Source: Piper betle (taxonomy: Eukaryota > Streptophyta > Magnoliopsida > Piperales > Piperaceae). Taken from it: DNA of 64,000 bases. The notes beneath the pieces were generated by a model that was not told the DNA's origin, searched no databases, and was given only the letters and a program-made list of their open reading frames with translations. The stretch spans positions 1-64,000 of the forward strand of contig JAURVB010007405.1 of the NCBI GenBank assembly GCA_033002965.1, in the 5' to 3' direction. This document shows positions 44,921 through 56,514 of this stretch, one piece after another. Positions within the stretch are counted from its first letter, which is position 1. Each line of letters begins with the position of its first letter. Position numbers and translations under genes: made by a program.

Positions 44921-45178
44921 TTAGCAGGGAGACCAAAGGAACGCTCCCATGGCGAACTTCCTCTTCTGCTCCACATCTCCAGTAATGGGCAGGCCGTATT
45001 CAGCGAGAACACAGTTGAGCTTCCACTCCGGCATCTTCTCATAGTCCTCCTTGGTGTACCTCGGATAGTGAAGAGGCATTTGGAAGTTATAGGCCCCCGC
45101 GCCACACCTCTGATCTCCTGCGGCCACTGGCTGCGTCGTCGCCCCGACCTCCGCTTTGGCCCTGCTGACAGACTCCAT
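44921..45178 (-). CDS. DUF7722-family small protein, copy 2
   Basis: Intronless, 85 residues from ATG at 45178 (MESVSRAKAE); the longer frame begins at a TTG and is not used here. Residues about 30-84 carry the same domain as copy 1: FQMPLHYPRYTKEDYEKMPE, WKLN, LAEYGLPITGD, KRKFAMGAFLW. The two copies are diverged paralogues in tandem, so the duplication is not recent. Probable TATA box at 45268-45276. Function unknown. Confidence 0.87.
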   Translation of the reverse strand: MESVSRAKAEVGATTQPVAAGDQRCGAGAYNFQMPLHYPRYTKEDYEKMPEWKLNCVLAEYGLPITGDVEQKRKFAMGAFLWSPC

Positions 45179-45267
45179 TGGTGTCGAAAGGAGCAAAGGT
45201 AGATTTCGTGATCTTGTTTGTTGGTTTGTTTGGTGGTGGCGAGGAAGAGTTGGAAGAGGTGAGAGGG

Positions 45268-45276
45268 TATTTATAG
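45268..45276 (-). promoter_or_regulatory. TATA box of DUF7722 copy 2
   Basis: CTATAAATA on the minus strand, 90 bases before the ATG. Confidence 0.55.
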
Positions 45277-46749
45277 GGAGGAGGGGTTTAGAGAACCAAG
45301 GATATTGGTGAGAATGTACTGGAATTCAACTCAGAGTGGGGGCAGCAGCCACAGTAACACCACTGTAAGTCGATCTGTTACTGCATCATTCCTGTAACTG
45401 CACCATTTCGTTAGTGTTGCATCGGGATTAAAGCAACATTTGCAATCCGAGTCTGATTACACAATAGTCACTTTGATATATGTATATCCAAAACTCACAA
45501 TTGTTGGACGTTTATGGGCATAGACTTTTCCTTTCCTGTATTGTTGTGGTTACAAAACAGTTATTTTAGTCGGGGCTAGATTTTGTGGCAGAATAATGAT
45601 ATGTTCAAATATGAATATGATCTTATTATATTCTGCTAGCCGGAGAATACCCTGAGTATGAACTTTGTTTCGATGGAGTATTTTAGGGAAAACATCCGAC
45701 ACTTTAGGGCTGTCCGTGATCATCTTAATTAGTTGATCGAATAATAACAAATACAAACAAGAATATGTCAGATATTTGTCCAACCATTGTTGTAAACGAG
45801 AAACAAGAAATTGATGGATTAAAAATGGCAGGTAAGAAGCCGGTGAAAGCTGAGGGGGCACACAGAGAGCATGGCAGGTAGAGGAAGAAAGCCATGAGGG
45901 CCTTGCTTAGAGGCCATAGAGCTCATGCCCGCCCTGCCTGCCAGGCTGTGGAGGAAAGTGGGCAGTTTAGTCATGGAAGAGGCGCTCAGGCTCGCATTTA
46001 ACACAGCTCTTTAACCTCTGGAACGCCGGCCGAGGGAGGATATTTGTTGTGGTGAGATGAAAAAACAAACTATATGATTCTCACTTTTTGCAGGTTTATT
46101 GGCTGACGGTGTTTGGTGCAAGCTGAATCCTGCTTCTGACGAGGGGTTGTTGATTTTATGGCTGGATGTTCCTCAGATTTATTTATGGACTTTGGCCACA
46201 ATTGTGTTAACTTCAAAAAATTAAATCCCAAAATCAAACATAAAACAATCATTCAAATTCATTTCATATATACTAGTTTGTTCACATAATGCATATATGC
46301 CAAGTAAAAATCAGGTTTTTTTCCCGTGTTGACAGAACACGAGATTGATTTGTCAAAAAAACGAAAGAATAAAAAGTAGCTCAAAGTGCTATCGAATAGT
46401 AAGATTGCCGAATCGGACTAAACCATGGTACGTAGAATATACGATGTCGAAACATGCCCATATGCTACGTAAACAAAGCAACGATGTAGAACCCTTGATG
46501 AGCTAGTGACAAGCGGTAAACAAGGAAGCTACAAGTTTCCACCATTCGCTAGGAAGAATTTGAGGCATTTTAGGTCCTGCCTACATTGGGTCGCTGTTCA
46601 ACACCCCCTTCGTATTATTATTGTCGCCATTAACGAGCTCAGTCGAGAGTTGGTTAGGATTTTGATGGTGAGAGCAACCCGAGTTTAAATTACTCTAGAA
46701 AAAAAAAGTCTCATGCTCAACTCAAATCGTACAAGTTTTATTATTTTTA

Positions 46750-46789
<40 letters not shown>

Positions 46790-47354
46790 AGGTTATAAGA
46801 GTGCCAATTCAATCAAGCTAGACGGAATTGATTTTGTCTAGAAAAATAAAAATCAAAAGAATGAATAATTGAATGAATGACCAGGCAATCAAACAACCAA
46901 TTTAGACGGCACTGGACAAACTCATAAATAATGTCTCAATCATTGTGCAGCATTCTTGATTCTTAGCCACTCACTAAGCCAACCCCCTACTATACCAATT
47001 TGTGGAGCAAGATGAGGTACCACGAACATACAATAAATGGTTCAACAAGACCACCAATAATGCATCCCATATGAACATGAACACAGAACTATAACATTTA
47101 AATAAAACTTGACATTCTGTGATCTTGCCAAGTTGAGTTGGTGGCCAATCAAGAAGGTTTATCAACTTTTAGAGGGATGAAAACACTTTATGAATTTCTA
47201 AAAACATGATATGATTGTCTCTTCTCCCTGCAACCAAACAGTTCTCCTAAAAAAAACATACAACCCAGTATTATACGACTAGGAAATACCAGAAAATGAA
47301 GCAATCACGTTAAAAGAAATTAAAAAAAACTTTTCTCTATTGAAGTATTGTACA
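45277..47354. other. Intergenic, no confident gene
   Basis: Contains a short minus-strand frame from ATG at 45974 (about 51 residues, MTKLPTFLHSLAGRAGM...) with no family I recognise. It also holds a tRNA-like segment (46630-46700) possibly from a SINE, and a (TTA)n run near 46755-46788. Confidence 0.45.
46630..46712 (+). repeat. Possible decayed tRNA-derived SINE
   Basis: GAGCTCAGTCGAGAGTTGG resembles a tRNA A-box, and CCCGAGTTTAAATT about 45 bases on resembles a degraded B-box. This is only a resemblance. Confidence 0.3.
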
Positions 47355-50300
47355 TTATGCAGATGTTCGTTCGATATCAATGTCTTTTGAAGTTTCAGAG
47401 GCCACTTTTGCTGTGAATGGCAAATCTATTAGCATGGTAGGAGGTGCAAAGTACATGCGAAGAGACATCATACAAATTATAATGCCCAAAAAGAGCTGCG
47501 TTGAAGCAGATACCAAATTAACCACTTGAAATAGAAATACAACTATTATTATTGATGGAAAGAGAGAAACAGAAAGAAAGAATCTAACCTGAATTGTTGG
47601 TTTAAAGTCAAAGAGATATACAGATACTAGCATGGTCAGTAGCATAGCCATTGATGTTGAGTAAACCTGAAGTCAGAAATTTACACTTTCATAACAGGTA
47701 CGGTTCATGGAGCATCAGTTCTACCTAAAAAGGTAATATGCTAATAAACTAAGGCGCATTTAGCTCAAACTAGCTTAGTTAGAATAACAGAAAAAAACAA
47801 AAGACGTGACGTATCATTTTTTCTCTATATAAAAGAGTACACTTTACATGGCAAAAGGAGAGATAAATTTATGCAAAATTAATAGAGAATATTAGACAAT
47901 ACAAATAACAAGACAAAAGAGTGTGTCACCCAAGCCCTAATTGGACTGGACTTGGTTCTGAAGATAGGCTGAACTTGATCTACGCAAGATTTTGGCACCT
48001 TAAACCCTACTGGCAACAAAAACTGCAGAAGTGAAACAAGAACCTGTGACTATTCTCAGCCTTTTCAACTAAAAGCCCACGAGAATAGAAATTTCCCGTT
48101 GTGATGGCATGGTGTGTGGTGATATTGGCATACCCACTTGTATGTTCACTCCTCTTGTCATCACAAATTGCCATCTCATCCCAGCAACTAAGAGTAAGAA
48201 TTTTTGCACTCTCAGTGGCGGTAACTTCTTGTCAATAAAAGACAAATTCCACATGAATGTTTAATAAAGAAGTTTATGAATGACTTTGCCCGATACAACT
48301 CTCCAAGAAGGAAACTATGAAATCGAATTTACCAAAAATAACACCATCATACACCCTATGTAATGGGCTTGAGCTTTACAAAGCCATGATCATAGGAAAG
48401 GCATTGACTTTATCTCAGACATCTAGAAGGGGAAAATAAAATTGGCCATGGAAGCACATAATAATGCTTTCTTTATATTCTGTTCGGACTCTAATGGCGT
48501 AGAAATGAACAAGGGCATACCTTAACAATGTTATCAGCAAACTTCATTAGCCATGACACAAGTAGGCCAGAAGAACCCAAGTTTAGAACAACCATCCATG
48601 TTGTTATACTGTAACCATCAAGAAGGCGTTGCCACCATGGTCCTTTTTCAAACCCAATCCTGAAATCGTCCATGAGCAGTCTTGCCATGTTGAAAATCGC
48701 TCCAAACCTAAAACCAATTATACATTCAAGTATTAATTATATCGCGGACAACAAAAAATATCATTTAACATAAATAGGAATCAAATTGTAGAAAAGCAGG
48801 AAGACATACGTATACAATTGCACATTCTGCCAATACAAACTGTCATTATTTTTCTTCATAAGAAACTCTGTATAGACACCTGCTAGAGCCGACAGGCAAG
48901 CAGACAGAACTCCCAGCAGGTACCCCTGAATTGGCGCTGAGAAAAGGGACCCACAAGAAGCTTCACCACAACCTTTTACCTAAACCACTTCAATTAAAAT
49001 GTATTCAGAAAAGGGAGATGGTATTGTCTTTTTTCCATTGCACCAGTTTACCTATCAATAGCAATCATCAGATATCATATGTGCTCACTAAATACTAATA
49101 ATCATAAAAAGAAAAAAAAAGTCTTTCATATCCCTGGATCAGGGATGACATAAACTGTAAATATATGTTAAAAACATAAAGTTGAGCATTGCAGTGGCCT
49201 AAGATCTAACAATATAGTAATATGAGATCCAAGTTTAGTTCAAGTTCAACGGATGATGGTAATGAGGATGACAATTTATATGTATATTTGGGATAGAAGA
49301 GACATGACTACTTGAATCAGTAGCACAGAAATATAGAGAGAAAATTAAAATTTAAAATGTTTGTGTAATGATGTAATTCTCACAATGCTAAACGTTGGAC
49401 TCTGCCTATAATTGTTACTCAAATAAATCAAAAATAAAATAAAATGTATTGATCAAGAAATTCACCTGACTTGTAGTGGTTCCAACAGCTAATAGTATGA
49501 TTGCCATCCACTGCAGGTTTGACAACTTCTTCCTCAAAAAGAGCCTGCAGAAAATGTCCTTAACTTTTGAAAAAAGAAATGGCAGAAAAAAATCTCCATT
49601 GTTCAGCAGGAAGGCACTTGAAATTTCCTGAAATTGATGAACCAGTGGCTATAATCTAATAAAGCTGCTAATAGTGAAAATCAAGCAGAAATTTTCATTC
49701 TCCATCGTTCAGCAGGACTCATTAGACAGAGCTTAACTAAGGTCTCTTGGCAGAAGAAGAGATAAATGAGCCAATTAACTAAACATTCTGAAACTAATAA
49801 ATACTCTACAAACATAATCCTTTAGGCCATAAAAAAATAGAAGCACGGCACTTCAAACAGGTCGAATGTTATATCAAGACATCGCTTATATCTGAAATAA
49901 TATTTCAAATGAATCCATGTGCCTTTCAAGACTCCTATAAATTGACTAGGACAAGCGATAACCTATTAAGCATACAGAGAAGGTCTTATAGTCAATCATC
50001 TGCCAATTAAAAAAGTAATGTGCTTGCAAGCACTCTTCCCTTGTACTGTCATAATTATTGCTCGGATTTGTCAGTGAAACTGCATAGAAGATGTACACAC
50101 CTGAACATGAGAGCAGTTGTAACAATCTTCAAATTACCCATGATCTGATAGGTTGAAGTATCCACAAAAGTCAATGTGGAAAATTGGACATTGTTGTGAA
50201 CCAGGTAGATAATAGAAGGTATAGGAAATAATCGAATGCTCTTCCAATCAGTACTCATCCTTGGTGGTGGCGAGCTTCTACACTCTGTCCATAGAAGAAA

Positions 50301-50969
50301 ACTGGAGACTACAAGCTACAGGTAGATGGGAAGTGAGAGCAGAAAAATATCCAAAATATCTAAAATCGCCCCTCCCCCCACAAAAAAAACAACGTGTCAT
50401 CTTGAGCAGCTTAGTATACTTTTCAGTTGGAATGACGAGATTTATTTCTAAGACTTACATCAAAATTTAAGTTTTGATAACGAGAAGAATGTACCTTAAA
50501 CACTTCAGCAAGAAAGGGAACCGTGGCATAATCATATCTGTAGCCGCCGTTGCTTTGCGAAAGAGTTGTCAAAATTCCCTGCACGGACAATGCAGACATA
50601 GAATTCATTAGCAGATGACATAAACCCCGAAAAGTGGCACTCGCAAGCAAGCGCATCTATGCGGAGCAGATGAAGGCAGCTCAGCCGATAGAAGCCAATA
50701 CTTGGGGATGGAACGAAAACTAATGACACACATACTCACAACTAATACAAGAAAGAGGTTTCACAACATTAATTAACAAAAGCACCAGATCCGCAACAAG
50801 AAGACCCCCATCCTAAAGATGGAAGCAAGGATGCAAAGGCCCTCGAGCACATAACAGTCAGTCCCACAACAGGAAGCAATAGTTGATGTGGAGTAAAAAA
50901 CCAAACCAACCGACCAACCTGGGAACTGGTGAGGAGGGTGAGAAGCAGAGCCACAACGTACCACTCCAT
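47355..50969 (-). CDS. CMP-sialic acid transporter-like nucleotide-sugar transporter
   Basis: A Golgi nucleotide-sugar/nucleoside-monophosphate antiporter of the NST-KT/SLC35A type. Plants lack clear sialylation, so the native substrate in plants is uncertain. Eight exons: 50969-50919, 50578-50495, 50315-50101, 49544-49466, 48979-48810, 48707-48521, 47666-47589 and 47495-47355; phases close; 334 residues, family length. Key text: MEWYVVALLLTLLTSSQ, GILTTLSQSNGGYRYDYAT, HNNVQFSTLTFVDTSTYQIM, VGTTTSQVKGCGEASC, GVYTEFLMKKNNDSLYWQN, SGLLVSWLMKFADNIVKVYS and MYFAPPTML. Around ten hydrophobic spans are visible. Best match is the class of Arabidopsis CMP-sialic acid transporter 1. No frame breaks. 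Confidence 0.94.
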
Positions 50970-51436
50970 CCTCGCATCACATTTCTTCGCACATGCACAT
51001 CAATCTCAATTGATTGACACCATCTCATGTCACTGCATCCTAAAGAAACATCAGTATGCTCAAATTCCCCCCCATTAAACTGTCCTCCATTCTAACTACT
51101 TCTAAACCCACCAAATTCAGAATTTTTTATTTTTAAAAAATAAAATAAAATCAAATAAAATGGCCAGAACCAACATGGTGGCTGAATCCTTGAGAATATC
51201 GACTCCCAATGTACAGAAATTAGGATGAATCAGAGAGGAGATTAAAAGAGGAGACTGATTTAAACATTATTGGAATCCTTAAGGATCATCGCTTTTCTGG
51301 TCTACATACCATGCCGGACAAAACTTGCTGGGCGACCGGAAGGAGGACGAAAGGCACTGGTCCTGTCCATGTCCGAATAGTCCGATTTAAAAGGACAATT
51401 AGGCTTGCGTGTTTGCCGCCGAAATTCGGACTGCCA
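50970..51436. other. Upstream region of the transporter gene
   Basis: Likely promoter and 5' leader of the minus-strand transporter gene. No other feature seen. Confidence 0.5.
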
Positions 51437-51583
51437 GTTCTAATCAAGAGTGCATGAGCCTAATGTTTTACATAGTTTTTGTTTTATAAAAACAGTAAAT
51501 AAAATTATGCCATGATAATGTGTGTACTACGTACGTACGCAAAAATACTTTCATGTACAAATAAAAATATTACTTAAGTTTTT
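51437..51583 (+). repeat. Direct repeat R1 flanking element E3
   Basis: About 146 bp starting GTTCTAATCAAGAGTGCATG, repeated at 51853-51997 with only a handful of differences. Element E3 lies exactly between the two copies. Confidence 0.85.
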
Positions 51584-51853
51584 AATTAAAGTTTTTTACC
51601 CGATCAGGGTAAGTTTCTAATTTTATTCATTGTTTAAATAATTTAATTAATATCATGTCTAGAGTATTTTGGTCATTTACCTAAAATACCGATTTTACCT
51701 GATTTATCCCGATTCTGAATTAGATTTAAATCGGTCAAAATCGGGGTAACTCGGCTGATTTTAAAACCGATTCGAGGCCGGCCGATTCGACCCCTAAATC
51801 CGATCAAAACACCGCCGATTTGGAATGAAATCGGTCAATTTGTGCAACCATTG
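51584..51853 (-). mobile_element. Truncated hAT-like element E3
   Basis: Read on the minus strand, it starts CAATGGTTGCACAAATTG at 51853. It then follows E2 closely in layout: AATCGG-rich subterminal array, then ACCAAAATACTCTAGACATG and AATTAAATTATTTAAACAATG, matching E2 near 17410-17455. Only this one end is present; the other end and GC-rich core are absent. TTCTAATC follows the intact end and would be the target-site sequence. Confidence 0.65.
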
Positions 51854-51997
51854 TTCTAATCAAGAGTGCATGAGCCTAATCTTTTATATAGTTTTTGTTT
51901 TATAAAAACAGTAAATAAAATTATGCCATGATAATGTATCTACTGTGTACGTATGCAAAAATACTTTCATGTACAAATAAAAATATTACTTAAGTTT
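51853..51997 (+). repeat. Direct repeat R2 flanking element E3
   Basis: Second copy of the 146-bp repeat (see 51437-51583). Confidence 0.85.
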
Positions 51998-53243
51998 TAC
52001 GAGGGAAAATATTTTATAATATTATCAAGTAGTTGAAAATTCAAGTTTAATTATAAAAAAATAAAAAATGTATAAATCATCTAAAATACCTTAATTTTTT
52101 AAAAAATTTAAAAAATGAACTCAAAACATAAAAATAAAAATAAAACAAAATTTCATGCTAAGGCATGACCACTTGTCCCTGCTATGGCAACCCCTTAGTC
52201 TATGGTGGCCATATCCGATTACCCTTTTTTATTATCTACATAACCAAATCTGGTCAGCCAAAGTCATTTGCCCTAAAATAAAAATATATATATTATTTTT
52301 TATTTTATCTTTTTATAATTTTGAGTTAGGTTGTTTTAATTTTGCCTATTGCCTTAAATTATTTTTATTTTATTTTATTTTTTAATAATTTTGAGTTGGG
52401 TTATTTTAATTTTTCATTTTATTATAAAACCAGCCCAATGCCAGTTTTGGTAATTAATTTAAAATTTCCCACCATTTTAGTAATATTAAAAAATCCTCTT
52501 TTTTATAAAAAATCCTTAAACTATATATAAAAAGAAAAAAACAGACAAACGAACTCCACTCGGCTCACTCAAACAACGCCCCGAATTGGGGTCCCAACTT
52601 AGGCTATTCCCATTCCAATGTATAATGAACCGTTTTCGTCAAATAAAGAGCAGGGCCAGGCTATTCCCATTCCACCAATGTATAAAATTATCAACGCCGG
52701 CAATTGACCAATTCAACTAAACTATCCACCAGGTGACTATCCCCTGTTCTTGGACATCAACCAATCGTGAAGCCCATGTCCCCCGCACGTCACAAATGTG
52801 CAGCTTGTTCTCCTCCCACGTCCTCTTCAACGCTTCCATGCAAATAAAGCCAAAACTGCGATTTCTCAACCTTCAATTCCATCATCTTCACAACAAGCGC
52901 ACATTTGCGAGGCATAGGCTACCCTCCTAGCTTCATCTCCCTCAATTCTCTTGTCCCCACCTTGATTGTCACGCTTCGTTTCCATCGATTCCTCCGCCCT
53001 CGGTCGGATTCTGATTGTACGTAGATCACAATTAGGAGTTCAGATAACGTGGGTTCTGCAACAGTTTTGAAAAATTCAACGCCTAGCCACCCTGATACGT
53101 ACACCTTCTTGGCATATATAGATCAGTTGAATTCATAAGAACAAGTTTTGGGAACCTTGTGTATGTTTTTTTGTAACTTGTGTTTCCGGTACTGTTTATT
53201 TGGTTATAGAATTTGACGCTGCTTCTGTTTCTTGGAGCCGGGA
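51998..53243. other. Intergenic and leader of the MLKL-like pseudogene
   Basis: AT-rich to about 52560. A short CGGCTCACTCAAACAACGCCCC segment (52560-52582) matches the end of the repeat near 10180. From about 52730 the sequence is promoter/leader-like; TTATAG at 53205-53210 is a plausible acceptor of a 5' leader intron. Confidence 0.45.
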
Positions 53244-55364
53244 ATGGAGCAATATCGGCAGTAGGGGAGGCTCTTGGGAGCTTACGGGCTTTGATGACGT
53301 TCAAGGATCAGATTCAGATCAACCAGCGGCAGCGCTGTTTGATCTTCTACGTGTTCAACCTGGCTTTTGATGGTGTTGCAGAAGAGATCTCTCAGAATAT
53401 GAAGTTTGGTGAAAGGTCCACAAAATGGAAGGATATTGAGCAACCTTTGAGGACACTCTACCTGGTTTTCAAAGATGATGAGAGCTACATTTGCCGATGC
53501 TTGGAGACTAAAGACTGGTGGGCACAGGCCATTTCTCTTGCCAAGAACAATAACTGTGCGGAGCTCCACATTCACAACTTGCTTTGGTGTGTTGCTGTCG
53601 TGATGGACGCCATCGAGGTAGCCCGCGAAATCTCCGGCTGCGATAAGGAAGAGTTGAGGAAGAAGCGGATCATGTCAATGAAGAAATATGAGAAGGAATG
53701 GATGGACCCCAAGCTTTTCCAGATAAAATTTGGAAAGCTATATTTGGTTTCAAGGATTTGTGCAACAAGATAGAGAGTACATGGAGAGAGGACCGATGGC
53801 TGCTTCTGGGGATGATTGGTGAAAAGAGTTATGTGTCATCTTCTCCTCCTTCCAAACAAGAGCAGAAAATTGCAGAGTTGCTCTCCAAGAATCTTGAAGG
53901 GCTAGAGCCATCCAAAGGGAAGTTTTTCCCGAGCTCTCTTTTGGTTGGCTTTGTTGATTACAAGATGAAGAGAAGGCTGGGAAATGGGAACCAGTTCAAA
54001 GAGAGAGTGGATGGGAGAGAGCTTTACAGTAAGACACTTCTTTGGTGACATAGAGCCGCTTGTCCAAGATATATCACTTCTATCTTCAATGTCCCACCCA
54101 AATGTGATGAATGTTTTCTGTTGTTTCTCTGATGAAGATAAGATAGAATGCTTCCTGCTCATGGAGTTGATGAATAAAGATCTCAGCAGCTTCACCAAGG
54201 AAGTTTGCGGCCCAAAGAGGCGCATTCCATTTTCTTTGCCTGTTGCAGTTGATATCATGCTCCAAATTGCAAGAGGAATGGAATACCTTCACTCTCGGAG
54301 TATCTATAACGGGGATTTGAACTCTTCCAATGTGCTCGTGAAGAACAAATCTTCGTCCACAGATGGGTATCTGCAGGTGAAAATCACAGGATTCGGACTG
54401 ACCTCACTAAATCATTCTGCTGCCAGAACATCGTCAAACCAGGCACCTGCAGGCCCCTCCATTTGGTATGCTCCGGAGGTTCTTGTAGAACAAGAGCAGG
54501 CAGGTACCTCTACTAATACCAAGTACACAGAGAAAGCAGATGTATACAGCTTTGGGATTATTTGTTTTGAGCTTCTAACTGGTAAAGTTGCATTTCTATG
54601 CAAGGAGAGAAAGAAAGCAGGATCATTAGAATACCTCGCCACCTTAACCAAGAAATGCTGGCAAATGGAGCCTTCGCACCGCCCAATTTTTGCTTCTATT
54701 AGACTAAACGTTTCCTTGCAATGAATCCCGACCACAGCCAGCCTGATCCACCACTCCCACCTGTAGAATTCTGTGATCTTGAGACGAGCATATCCAGGAA
54801 ATTACCTTCATGGATGAGTACGCAAGTGTCCCCTTTTGTGCAGATACCTTTTCAGATGTCTGCTTACAAAGTGGTAGAAAAGAGAAAACCACAGTCAAGA
54901 TGAAGGAAAAGAGTTCAGAATCAGGGAGTGATGGAGCTTCACAACATGGAGATGATCAGAGTCTTTTAGGGAACGAAGCATTTTCTACACCTCGATCCAG
55001 ATCACCATCACAATTCACTCAACAAAATGGAAACACTCCTGCTACGACTGTAGATGGAAAAGCCACCAAACACTCAGGTAAACATATAATCTTTCCATTG
55101 CATCTAGTTCTTACGTTGATACTGTGTAGGCCAAGCAAGGTCTGTCCATGGACCATTGACTGGTAACCCTCTTCGCATCATCAACATCTTCCCTTAAAAT
55201 TAGTGCATGACGTACTACTATTGTTAACCTTGTAGGAAGCAAAACAAAAGCCTTTAGACCGCCTCCAATGACACCCATTAGAAGCTCGAGGGCTCCAGCC
55301 CATGCTACGCGGCACAAGCCGCCGAAAATCCTCCGGGCATGCTTCTGACTCCGAACTGATTTAG
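53244..55364 (+). pseudogene. Plant MLKL (HeLo plus kinase-like domain), multiply frameshifted
   Basis: Plant MLKL proteins have an N-terminal HeLo four-helix bundle and a kinase-like domain and act in disease resistance. Here family text is clear but split between frames. HeLo part: GEALGSLRALMTFKDQIQIN through CAELHIHNLLWCV to EEWMDPKLFQ-like sequence. Kinase-like part: SLLSSMSHPNVMNVF, ECFLLMELMNKDLSSFTKE, GMEYLHSRSIYNGDLNSSN, KADVYSFGIICFELLTGKV, and the Pro-rich tail after MNPDHSQPDPP. Frame breaks lie near 53258, 53752, 54005, 54690-54705 and 54888, and again in the last exon (55236-55364, after a GT-AG intron 55078-55235). A segment normally following GKVPF (about 15-20 residues) is missing near 54590-54640. 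It is a decayed gene, not several small genes. Confidence 0.88.
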
Positions 55365-56514
55365 TCCTTACAGCAGTTTAGTTTGTTTTACCTCTTTTAC
55401 CTGTGCAAACTGGACAGAGATAGAACAGTTTTCTTCGAGAATAGCGTTACACAATCTAAGATTTTTTCATTTGTCATTAAGAGTTTTTTTGTTGTTGTTC
55501 TTCATTTTCTGTTACAGCAATGTAAGATCTAAATTGGGAGTGACAGAAAGAAAAGCTCGATAGATTTTGTCCTGACTGTGTGAATACTATGGCATTTATT
55601 GGAAGGAAGTAGTTCTATAATTGGTTACTCCTCTTACTGTGCATTAATTTTGTTTACTACGCATAATGTTTGATTTTTTAGTAAAAAAAGTATAGCCTAC
55701 AAGTGTTGATTGTCAAGATGACTTATTTGCCAATTTCGGGTTTACAGGATAAAGAAATCAAATTGAAGCTGCTTATCAAAGTATTGATTTTGTTCATCCA
55801 ATACTCAAGTTGAAGCTGCTTCGTGACAGTCAGAGAAGAGGGCTTTCTAGGAATCTTTCAATGTTGACAATCTGTAGGTTTTGATGTTTATAACAGACAA
55901 GGTTTCTGATACTTGGGCACTAAACATAACAAATCAAAGGACAAGGATCACTATTCCATCTACATATCAGATTGCCATTCCAGGATGGTCATGAAAGAAA
56001 GGTAAACGCAATGAAAAAAATCAAAACAATAGGCAATTTTATGTCAGCCAATACAGATATATTTTACCATGATTTCTGCAAACAAGAGTATTAGAAAAGA
56101 GAAGACAGATTTAAGAACAAGCAGAATTTGACAGTCATCATCAGCAAAGTTTGCTCAGCACAATGGCTATTGATTAACAAAAATGATTGACTAGACCCGT
56201 TGGCAAGCGTGATGGGAGAAATAATGTACCCAACCTGACAGGAGCTACCAGCTTTATAATCCTAAGGGGGTATGATAATTAAATTTAGCTTCAAAGAAGG
56301 AAGAATTATTTTCAGCCACAATCGATTCAGTGGTTAGAAAAATTATTACAAAACATTAACACTCATACAGATATCAAAACTTTCCCTATATCCATTTTCT
56401 TGTAATCATCTTCAAAATGCTTGAAACATTCATGACATAAAAAATTTTGTGTCAGAATAAACTGCACCATTGTCTAGTCTCTGTAGTTCCAACGTTGCAG
56501 CAAAATTATTTAAT
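55365..56514. other. Intergenic, no gene seen
   Basis: Presumed 3' flanks of the convergent MLKL remnant and the CHCH-protein gene. AT-rich; nothing else recognised. Confidence 0.5.

Noticed and set aside
44921..45196. Longer DUF7722 frame starting at 45196
   Set aside because: That position is a TTG; the first ATG is at 45178.
49001..49440. A further exon in the transporter between 48979 and 49466
   Set aside because: The protein is complete and in phase without it.
53984..54724. Reading the kinase-like part of MLKL as a separate kinase gene
   Set aside because: It lacks its own start context and continues, out of frame, the upstream HeLo part and downstream tail of a single MLKL gene.
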